From a virus: a stretch of 64,000 nt of DNA. The notes beneath the pieces were generated by a model that ran no database searches, was not told where the DNA came from, and worked only from the letters and a program-made list of their open reading frames with translations. The position numbers and the translations under genes were made by a program. Location: positions 1 to 64,000 of IMG/VR virus record IMGVR_UViG_3300032249_001455; one strand, 5' to 3'. Of this stretch, positions 32,966 through 41,600 are shown piece after piece (within the stretch, counting starts at the first letter, position 1; every line of letters starts with the position of its first letter).

Positions 32966-33772
32966 ATGGAATTCAGGGACTTCATGATCAACGAGTATGC
33001 GAGAAAACTCGCCAAGGCGTACGCTGACATCCTCAGGGACGTGCCCCAGAGTCCCGAACACCATCCCGAGGGAGCCGTCCTCAATCATGTCAGACTCGTA
33101 AGGAAGGCGATATCCGCCGCCATAGAGGAACTGAAGATCCTGAAGTCGGACCCCATCCTTGGTGATGTTCTCGCCAACCTGGATTTCAACATGACCGCCG
33201 AGGACATGAAAATACTCAATACGGCCGCATGGCTCCACGACATCGGCAAATTTTCATCCACCACAATAGATGGAATCCACTTCAGTAGCGCAGCCGGTAA
33301 GGACGGAAAGATACAGGCGATCGGGCACGAGACGCCCGCACACTACCAACCCCAGATCGACAAACTTTCCGGTCTGGCCCCCAAGGAGCTGGTAGACTTC
33401 TATGAGACGCACAGGGACGTCATCAACTTTCTCATAGAACGCCACATGGATTTCGCCCACGGAGGATTCGGCAAGGGGGTCATCGCCAGCTATTTCGAAA
33501 ACGGAAGGATCAAGAACGACAGGAAGATCAGACTTCTTCTTGTTCTAATGTGGTCCGACAAGATGGGTCGGGGAAAGGTGGCCGACCTCTCGGACAACAT
33601 ATTGAAGCTAAAGTCTGCGTCCGAAAAGAGCAGGCAGAACCATGCCAAACTTTCAAAGCAATCCAGGCCGTTCCAAGGCGGAGAGGACGACTTCAGAGCC
33701 ATGCTGAAGCAGAGGGGACTTTCGGACAAGGACATAGAATCCGCCGTCACCTCCAAATTCGGATTCCGATAG
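32966..33772 (+). CDS. HD-domain phosphohydrolase
   Basis: 268 aa from the ATG at 32966 (MEFRDFMINEYARK). A TTG at 32879 overlapping the upstream stop would add 29 low-complexity residues, and TTGA coupling is used elsewhere here, so the start is uncertain. HD motif AAWLHDIGKFS, upstream His in EGAVLNHVRLVRKA, downstream HE(T) and ERHMDF histidines. Metal-dependent hydrolase of a nucleotide or RNA end; it resembles the HD part of tRNA nucleotidyltransferases. Substrate unknown. Confidence 0.65.
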   Translation: MEFRDFMINEYARKLAKAYADILRDVPQSPEHHPEGAVLNHVRLVRKAISAAIEELKILKSDPILGDVLANLDFNMTAEDMKILNTAAWLHDIGKFSSTTIDGIHFSSAAGKDGKIQAIGHETPAHYQPQIDKLSGLAPKELVDFYETHRDVINFLIERHMDFAHGGFGKGVIASYFENGRIKNDRKIRLLLVLMWSDKMGRGKVADLSDNILKLKSASEKSRQNHAKLSKQSRPFQGGEDDFRAMLKQRGLSDKDIESAVTSKFGFR

Positions 33773-33782
33773 CTCTCTGAAT

Positions 33783-34832
33783 GTGATGGCCAAGACACCC
33801 CTCTACGTATTCCAGTGGATATCCGACCTCGGCGGAGCGGACACCAGACTCAAGGAACTTCTGATCCTTCTGAAGGACGACTTCGAAATAACCTGCATTC
33901 CGAACGACGAGTTCAGGCTCAAGGAAAAGCACAATACTGACTTTCTTGACTTCCATGGAATCAAATACTGCATGCCCTCGTCCCTTCCCAAGAAGTTGGA
34001 TGGTTTCGCCTATGCGAACTGCAACTTCCGACTATTCGACGAGAGGGAGAGGATAGATTTCATATGCGGAACTGGACTCAGGCTCCTCTGGTCTAATGAC
34101 ATGATGTGGACCACCGCCAACGAGCTGGCGGGCATATCGAGGAAGCAGGTGGACTGCTGCCTCTTCACCTCGCCCTTCCACAGGGATGTCATAGGCCCCA
34201 GCACATTCAAGGCCAGACCCGATCAGAAGGCTGCCATACTGGACAACTACTTTGACAGCTCCACATGGGAGTACGTCGACAGGCCCACGAGGGATTCGGT
34301 TGTTTGCGGGAAGCACAGCAGGAACGACATGATGAAGTTTTCCGAGGATTTCCCCATGTTCTATGAGTCCGCAACAAAGGGCCTGCCGGTTTCCTACAGG
34401 GTCATGGGATGGAGCAAGGAGATATCAAAAAAGTACTCGTGGTTTAGTTTCTCCGACAGGTGGAGTCTTCTCAACACCAACCAGGAGCCGACCCGGAATT
34501 ATCTTTCATCCATAGACATCTTTCTTTACAACTGCAACCATAGGTTCATAGAGAACCAGAGCCGCGCCGTGATAGAGGCGCAGCTGACGGGCTGTCCAAT
34601 TGTGGCTCCCGGCAAGTGGAACTTCCCCAACATGGTCTGGGACAAGAGGACGGGCTTTCTCTGGGAGGATCTGGATGAACTCAGGGAGGTCATGGGAGAC
34701 CTCATGAATGGCGAGTTCAGAAAGAAGATCGGCAGGCTCGCAAGCCATGCGACCAGGGAGATATGGTGCGATAAGGAGTCTGCCAAAAGGAAGTGGAACG
34801 CGGTTCTCAACTATGTAGGAGGTGCCGGTTGA
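33783..34832 (+). CDS. GT4-like (GT-B) glycosyltransferase
   Basis: 349 aa (ATGs at 33783... and one codon later via GTGATG context; MMAK start). The C-terminal half has the donor-binding pattern: YNCNHRFIENQSRAVIEAQLTGCPIVAP with the E..A.G.P-type motif. The N-terminal half has an acceptor Rossmann domain starting YVFQWISDLGGADTRLKELL. Modifies a glycan on host or virion. Coupled to the next glycosyltransferase gene by TTGA. Confidence 0.65.
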   Translation: MMAKTPLYVFQWISDLGGADTRLKELLILLKDDFEITCIPNDEFRLKEKHNTDFLDFHGIKYCMPSSLPKKLDGFAYANCNFRLFDERERIDFICGTGLRLLWSNDMMWTTANELAGISRKQVDCCLFTSPFHRDVIGPSTFKARPDQKAAILDNYFDSSTWEYVDRPTRDSVVCGKHSRNDMMKFSEDFPMFYESATKGLPVSYRVMGWSKEISKKYSWFSFSDRWSLLNTNQEPTRNYLSSIDIFLYNCNHRFIENQSRAVIEAQLTGCPIVAPGKWNFPNMVWDKRTGFLWEDLDELREVMGDLMNGEFRKKIGRLASHATREIWCDKESAKRKWNAVLNYVGGAG

Positions 34833-35665
34833 AGACTCTCATATGGTCCGTAGCGTGGGGCGACTACAGATACATGCTTCAGTCCCTCATGAGTTCCATA
34901 AGGAATGTCGGGATAGAACACGACATTCTGACGTTCACCGACCAGCCCATTTCGGGCGTCGTCTCATGCGAGATAGACAAGGGCATAAATCTTGACTTCA
35001 AGCAGTACTGGAAATTCCACTACCTCAAGAAGATCAAGGATCTTGACTACGACCTCTTCGTATTCATAGACAGCGATCATTTCTTCGTGCGAAGGCCCGA
35101 GAAGGACTTCCACCAGATTATCGGGGGAGACCCGTGGCATTCCTTCCTAGAGTCGCCCATCAACTCCCCGAGAACCAAGAGGGGCGACTGGTGGGGCGTC
35201 CCCAACGACGCCATGGTGGAACTCTACAGGGGATTCGGCGCAAACCAGCGTGAGATATACAGCACGAACGGAGGCTTCTGGATGTGCAGGAGGGAGTTCA
35301 TGGATCACGCGGCAGACACGGGACTGCTCTTCGGCGAATATCAGAGGGGCAAGGGTCTAGACCTCCCGGAGGAGGTCGCCATATCGGTTCTCTCGCACAT
35401 GTTCAGCATGAACTATGAAGATAGATTTCATTACAGACATATGGACATATGGGCGAGCGAGTGGACGGGAGTCATGAAGGACAGACTTCCCGACGGTTCG
35501 TTCTGGGATTTCCAGGAATACATGACCATGGAGACCAAGAGCGTCAATCCCGCCATAGTCCACGCCATGAGGAGCAAGAACGCCCTAGTGGAGAATGGAA
35601 AAGAGATACTGAATCGCTCCGAATCAAGGGAATTCCAAGATTGGTTCGGGCAAATTGCCCGCTAA
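34829..35665 (+). CDS. GT-A glycosyltransferase, TTG start
   Basis: 278 aa from TTG at 34829, which overlaps the upstream stop (TTGA) and has a strong AGGAGG site 6 nt before it; an upstream ATG at 34793 lies inside the previous gene and lacks such a site. LKTLIWSVAWGDYRYMLQSL begins the Rossmann-like fold. The DXD motif is in LFVFIDSDHFFVRRP. Followed by the structural gene block. Acceptor and donor unknown. Confidence 0.65.
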   Translation: MKTLIWSVAWGDYRYMLQSLMSSIRNVGIEHDILTFTDQPISGVVSCEIDKGINLDFKQYWKFHYLKKIKDLDYDLFVFIDSDHFFVRRPEKDFHQIIGGDPWHSFLESPINSPRTKRGDWWGVPNDAMVELYRGFGANQREIYSTNGGFWMCRREFMDHAADTGLLFGEYQRGKGLDLPEEVAISVLSHMFSMNYEDRFHYRHMDIWASEWTGVMKDRLPDGSFWDFQEYMTMETKSVNPAIVHAMRSKNALVENGKEILNRSESREFQDWFGQIAR

Positions 35666-35720
35666 TTGTTCGCACGCAATTGATATATATGTGGGCTGAC
35701 ATGATCCTCATGGAGTAGAA

Positions 35721-35984
35721 ATGAGCATAAAAATATCCGAGTTGCCCTCGGGAACGGCGGGACAGAACGATGTTGTTCCCGTCGCGAACGCTGCGGGGAC
35801 GCAGACTAGCAAGGTCACTCTCATGGGAATCGCTTCTCTTGCCACAAAGCATACTGTTGGTTTGGGAAAGATAACCGCGAACAATATTGTTTCATTTTCG
35901 GGACTGGACAATTCCGAGGTTAAGTTTGGCGGAGGGGGAGAGATTCTCTATAAGGAATCCGTAGTGGACGGGGGAGTTTTTTAA
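35721..35984 (+). CDS. Small fibre/tail-associated protein
   Basis: 87 aa. The N-terminus ISELPSGTAGQNDVVPVANAAGTQTSKVTL is the type found at the head of phage tail-fibre and neck proteins, where it docks a fibre to the virion. Ends 3 bp before the next structural gene. Likely a connector or truncated fibre. Confidence 0.6.
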   Translation: MSIKISELPSGTAGQNDVVPVANAAGTQTSKVTLMGIASLATKHTVGLGKITANNIVSFSGLDNSEVKFGGGGEILYKESVVDGGVF

Positions 35985-35987
35985 CTG

Positions 35988-38666
35988 ATGTCCAACATAA
36001 TCAGGCACAAGAGAACTTCGGTTTCAGGAAGGATTCCTTCCGTAGGCCAACTAGTAACCGGCGAACTCGCCATAAACTGCGCCGACGGCAAGGTTTTCAC
36101 CAAGAAGACTAACGGCGAGGTCATAGACATATCAGTTCAACAGTCCATAGACGGAGGGGAAATAATTTATGACTCGCTCCGCCAGGGGCTGCTGGGATTT
36201 TGGCTGTTTGACAGCGTGGTCGGAAGCGTGGCCGATGTGTCTGGCAACAACACTCCTCTTTTAGAGGGCTTTCTTTCCGAAAAGAAGCAGAGGCTACAGT
36301 CGCCAAATATCCTCGGTCCGCAGGAATCCTCGCTTGAACTGTCCAAAAACAACTTTTTTTACTCCCAAACTAATTTCCCGACGAGAAAGACCGTGGCTTT
36401 TTGGCTGAGGGTATTGGCCACGGAACCCTTCAGCGGCCCCGCGGATCCGGCCAACACGATTGTTTCGTTTGATTCATTCGCCGAAACAAACGGTCCGAGA
36501 ATCCGACTTGGAACGGGAGGAAGCGTAGAGTGGGTCAACGTGCGGACTGCGGGCGAAAATCCAGAGGTGGTCACCTCAGGAGACGACGCCGTCGCCGGAG
36601 GATGGCGCCACTACGCATTCGTCTACGACGATCAGGCGGGAACGGCGATTCATTACGAAAACGGCGAACTTGTAGATTCGGCCTCCATTGGCGGAGCCCT
36701 GCAGAACGCGGTTGACGGCAAATTCGTCATCGGACTCCACAACACAACCCCCGTACAAATGGACTGCCTTGGCGTTTGGAGCAGGGTCCTGACGGCAAAT
36801 GAAGTGAAGCGGCTGTTCGGCCCGTCGGAGGACGCCTCCACGAACATATCGCAGGGCAATGTCTATAGCGTGGTCGCTCCGGATAGACCGCAGATAGACC
36901 TGGAACAGTTCATGTTGTTCAACTTCTCCGACGCGATAACGAACATCGCGGTTTCCGTAGAGGGTTCTTCTTCGGCCATCTTTCCGGAGTTCTCGACAAG
37001 CGTCACCGACTATGGCGTCAAAACTGCCTCTTCTGCCGCGGGAGCCTTGGCCATCTTCACGTTGACCGTCAACGGAAACTCCTTTTCCGCCGTGGGGTCA
37101 GTGAACAAGCTGATCCGTGTCTCCAGCGGATCGCAGGAGTACTACATCAGGCTTCTTCCGTCCGACATCCAGTACGGGACATTAATCACTCCGCCAACGG
37201 AGAATTACATTCCCGGATATTACATCACGACAAGCAGAAGGGACATAGTCGCCGAAAACTACAACATCGTATACAACGAACACGGCCTGCCCATATGGTA
37301 CGTGCAAAACGCAGGCTCGCCCCACCTCGCCCAGCACGGCAACGACCGCAACAAGATCGGCGTAAGCCGCAACGGAACGGGAGCCCGCTATTCGATGACA
37401 GTGGGAAACACGGACATCAGCGCCCGCCAGTTAGAGTTCTTGCCCACAACTCGCAACGGAAACCCTTACCAGTACGTCTTCGGCAACCACGAGTTTTTGG
37501 AGGTCAAGAGTCCTCCGGACCGCCGAGGCAACATCATATACAACCACTTCATCGCGACGCCCTCGAACGGATCGCAGGCGCTCACGGACAAGTCCTACGG
37601 AGTGTATGTTCAGGAGCAGCGTCCGAACGGCACCATCGGCTGGGAGTGGTGGACTTCTGACGCCTTCGATCGGACGACGCTCGCCCGCAACGCTTCGTTC
37701 TTCCACATGAACTCGGTAGACTCGCATCCTGTCACCGGCGACATGCTCCTCAGCTGCCGCCAGTGTTCTGCAATCGTATGCCTTGATCATGAGACAAAAG
37801 CCGTCAAGTGGGTGTTGCAGGGATCATCACAGCTGTGGGGCGGAATCGCGCAGACGGCCAACGCCACGACTCTGGCCAACGCCAAATTCCTAGAGCTTGA
37901 TGGCGAACCCACGCTGGAAAGCGGTTATGAGTATCTGGGCCCGGAGGGGCAGCATCATGCTCGGTGGTGTCCCCACATAGATCCGATCACCCCGGGCAAC
38001 CAGATCATATCAGTTTTTGACAACCAGGTGGGCTTTTTCCCGGGCAGTTCAAACTCGCAGAAAACCGTCGCCGCTTTGTCGCGCAGCGGAACGACCGCAA
38101 CGGCGACCGTAGCAAATCACGGGTATGCGACGGGAGCGTATGTGAAGATGACGGGAGCCACGCCCGGCAACTTGAACGGCGTATATGCCATAACGGTGAC
38201 CAACACCAACACCTTTACATATACCACCGCCACAAGCGGCTCCGCAACGGCGACGGGATCGGTCAAGGCACAAAGAGCCCAGACCTATTTCCCCCACAGC
38301 GACGACCCCCGAGCGGTCGCCAGAGGCGTAATATACGAAATTGATCTGGTCAACAACAAGGCCATTCACCGTGCAAGCGTGTTTGCCCGATACGGCACGG
38401 TCAACTATCGCGGAAGCGGCTATTTGGGAAGCTATCAGGTTGAACTTCACGACAACGGCGAATATGTCCACATACTGAACTTCACCCAGCAGCACCCGCA
38501 GCTTGTGGAGTATGCCGACGGAGGAAACGGATGCCAGCCGGGCGAAGTCGTTCTCGCGATGGATTTCCCCGGCGACCTGTACAGAATCACAAAAGTTTCC
38601 AAGGACTATTTCGATTTGGACTTCTTGCGTTTGACAGCCGGCAAGACCGTAACATTTGTCACCTGA
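35988..38666 (+). CDS. Fibre/adhesin with LamG-like lectin and arylsulfotransferase-like propeller
   Basis: 892 aa. Residues 1-50: virion-type N-terminus (RIPSVGQLVTGELAINCADGKVFTKK). About 60-285: ConA/LamG-like lectin. About 305-390: cadherin-like/Ig-like strand domain. About 395-890: ASST-type beta-propeller (NYIPGYYITTS, WEWWTSDAF, FHMNSVDSHPVTGDMLLSCR, DHETKAVKWVLQG). An Ig-like insert (about 690-760: ATVANHGYATGAYVKMTGA...) sits in a propeller loop that is short in the 766-aa paralogue. The known ASST family transfers sulfate between phenols or binds ligands; here it is probably a receptor-binding or glycan-modifying fibre. Confidence 0.75.
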   Translation: MSNIIRHKRTSVSGRIPSVGQLVTGELAINCADGKVFTKKTNGEVIDISVQQSIDGGEIIYDSLRQGLLGFWLFDSVVGSVADVSGNNTPLLEGFLSEKKQRLQSPNILGPQESSLELSKNNFFYSQTNFPTRKTVAFWLRVLATEPFSGPADPANTIVSFDSFAETNGPRIRLGTGGSVEWVNVRTAGENPEVVTSGDDAVAGGWRHYAFVYDDQAGTAIHYENGELVDSASIGGALQNAVDGKFVIGLHNTTPVQMDCLGVWSRVLTANEVKRLFGPSEDASTNISQGNVYSVVAPDRPQIDLEQFMLFNFSDAITNIAVSVEGSSSAIFPEFSTSVTDYGVKTASSAAGALAIFTLTVNGNSFSAVGSVNKLIRVSSGSQEYYIRLLPSDIQYGTLITPPTENYIPGYYITTSRRDIVAENYNIVYNEHGLPIWYVQNAGSPHLAQHGNDRNKIGVSRNGTGARYSMTVGNTDISARQLEFLPTTRNGNPYQYVFGNHEFLEVKSPPDRRGNIIYNHFIATPSNGSQALTDKSYGVYVQEQRPNGTIGWEWWTSDAFDRTTLARNASFFHMNSVDSHPVTGDMLLSCRQCSAIVCLDHETKAVKWVLQGSSQLWGGIAQTANATTLANAKFLELDGEPTLESGYEYLGPEGQHHARWCPHIDPITPGNQIISVFDNQVGFFPGSSNSQKTVAALSRSGTTATATVANHGYATGAYVKMTGATPGNLNGVYAITVTNTNTFTYTTATSGSATATGSVKAQRAQTYFPHSDDPRAVARGVIYEIDLVNNKAIHRASVFARYGTVNYRGSGYLGSYQVELHDNGEYVHILNFTQQHPQLVEYADGGNGCQPGEVVLAMDFPGDLYRITKVSKDYFDLDFLRLTAGKTVTFVT

Positions 38667-38678
38667 TGGTTTAAAAAA

Positions 38679-41600
38679 ATGGGCACAGAAATTAAATTCA
38701 AGCGCGGTACGGCATTGGCCCTGCAACAGTCGAACCCCGTTCTTGCGGCGGGAGAGCCGTGCCTAGAGACGGACACGAACAAAATCAAGTACGGCAACGG
38801 CGTGACTCCGTGGCGGGATCTGCCGTACGGAAACTCAGCGCTAGATGTTATAGACGGCGGTGAATTTACGGCCGGCGCTGTGCCCGCCGAGCCGGATATT
38901 TTTAGCCCGCCCACGATCGCTGGTTTAAAGCTGTGGCTTGATGCGGATAACGCTGATTACGTACACCGCGTAAATAACCGCGTATCGGTGTGGGAAGATG
39001 CGTCTGAATCTGGCGCCAAGTTTGTTCAATCTGGCAAAATGCACAGGCCGACTGTTAATAACAAAATTGCGCAACAAGATGTCGTGACGTTTGACGGCGA
39101 TAACGACGCGATGATCGGCGCGCTGAACCTGCCCGCAGAGTTTACGCTAGTAGTTGCGCTACGCCGTCGCGGCGCTAGCTCCGGCGGCAAATTAATCTCG
39201 GCGTACACGCAAAACAACGCGACCGAGCTTGTGCTTTGCGGCACCGAAACCGGCGTCGAATTAGGCGTCTTGTTTGACGGGGAATATTTAGCCTCGCAAC
39301 CGGTCGACAATATGACGCCGGTTGTGTACACGCTTCAATTTGGCGGCGACGGGCTTTCAACACGGCTCAACGGGCTAAACACACAAGCGGCCGAAAGCGT
39401 ATCTGTTTCCGGTCTGACATGTATGTCACTCGGCGGCGACCGCGCCAATTTTACCGACGACAACTACGGCGGCGATATTGCCGAGGTCGTTCTGTACGAA
39501 GGTGTTTTGTCTAGTGCAGACCTGCTTGACGTTGAAAATTACATGATGGAACGATGGGATGTTCAGCGTCTTGTACACCCACTGCTCGACAACATGAAGG
39601 CTTTTTTGCGGATGAACGAAGAGTCCGGGACGCGTTTAGATATCACGGCGGCCGAAATTCCTTTGACGCAAACCGGCGCCGTTGGTTTTGCGCCGGGCGT
39701 CATAGAAAACGCGGCAGAGTTTACGGCCGGAAATAACTATCTACAAGCCCCGAACGATCTCACATTTGCCGGATCTTTTTCTGCGTCGATCTGGTTCAAC
39801 CCTGCCGCGGTCACTGGTGGCGTATCAGAATTGATTCAGAATTGGAGCGGCACAGACGGCACTACGGGTCAAATGGCGCTCGCGTTCGGCGATGTCGGAG
39901 AAAGTTCTGCGTCGTTGTTTGGTTTCGTACGCACCGACGAGGGTGTTTATTCTGTCTCGGCGCCGGAGTTAGAAGCAAATCGGTGGTATCAATGTGTTCT
40001 GATATATGACGCCGACGCGAACGCGCTTCGTCTTTATAAAGACGGATTGTTTGTGGAAGAGGTGAGTGTTGTCGGAACGCTGTTGACGACCAACATTCCT
40101 CTGCGCGTCGGTATCGGCCAACAAACTGCGGAACAAAACGATCTGGGCTTTTTGGCTGATCAAATCGGATTGTGGGATCGCGCGTTGTCTTTGTCTGAAG
40201 TCCAGATGCTCTACAACTATGAGCTGGGCAAAGAAGACTTTGCCGCCGACTTTTACGGCGATAATGTTTCGCTGCTCTTGCATATGGACAAGCCGGCTAA
40301 CGCCCCTAGCAGGCCACTCGGCTCGCCGGCGCTGCTTCTGCACTTTGACGGTGCCGACGGCAGTACGAACATAGTTGATTCTTCGCCGCAAAACGGCACG
40401 GCGACGGCAGTAGGCGCCATTCAACTCAGCACAGCTCAAAGTAAATTTGGTGGATCTAGCCTCAAGTGCCCCGACACCTACGCTGATCATGTAGATGGTT
40501 TTGCGGGTGTCGACCTTTCGGCCGGCAGTTGGACAGTGGAGTGCTGGCTTCTCAGTGAGGGTCCGAATGTCGGCAACAACAAAACTGTTCTCAGCGCCGG
40601 ACATCAGCAGTTTCCAGACCGCTGGATCGTAGACGTATCCGTCGTTGATCACACGATTTACCCGCGCATTTACACCGTTGGAAACAGCATTTACGCCGGC
40701 GGCGAACCCCCCAACAACCCCAACGGCGGCGGCGCGACACCTACGCCGTATACCTACGGCACATGGGCGCACATCGCGTGGGTGAATGATGCTGGTTCTG
40801 ACGAATTTGCCATGTATGTTGACGGCGTCAAAGTTTACGACCGTGAATCTTTTAATCTGCCGAAATACGACACTGTTCAAATCGGCCAACAAGCGTCGGT
40901 GTTTGGTCCGGGCGAGTTCTACATCGACGAACTGCGGGTGATGAACATCGCGGTCTACACGGGCGAGTTTACGCCGCCGACGGCGCCGTTTGAATTTGTT
41001 GTGCCCCCCGCTCCGACAACGGAAATGTTTATTGATACATCTAGGCATCATCGCACGGTCACACCGGCCGGCGATGTTTACCTCAATATTGAAGATATCA
41101 AGTACGGTAACGCGAGTGGCGAATTTGCCGGCGGCTATTGCGAGCTTGATATGTCGTCAGAGCTTGCGTTCGGAACCGATGACTTCACCGTTGAGTTCTG
41201 GGGCAAACTGAACTACGCCCAGTATTCTGCGGTGTTCTCTACGGCGTCCAGTGCGCAGGAACCGGGCACCTACATTGTCGGCTTCCGCGACGACGCGAAC
41301 ATGTTCGGGTTTTGCTACGACATAGACAATTTCACGTTTATTGCGACAAATATCTCAGCACATTACAACACGTGGACGCACTACGCGTTTGTGCGGCTTG
41401 ACGGCGTGCTGAAGATGTATGTCAACGGCGTTGAAGCGGCATCCGCAACGACGGCTATGAATTTAGACGGCGGCGAGCAGACTACAGCCGTGATTGGCCG
41501 CCGCTGGACAAACGAAGATAATTACTACCTTGACGGTCTGATTGACGACTTCCGCATTACCAAAGGCGTGGCTCGGTACATCGCGGAATTTAATTCTCCG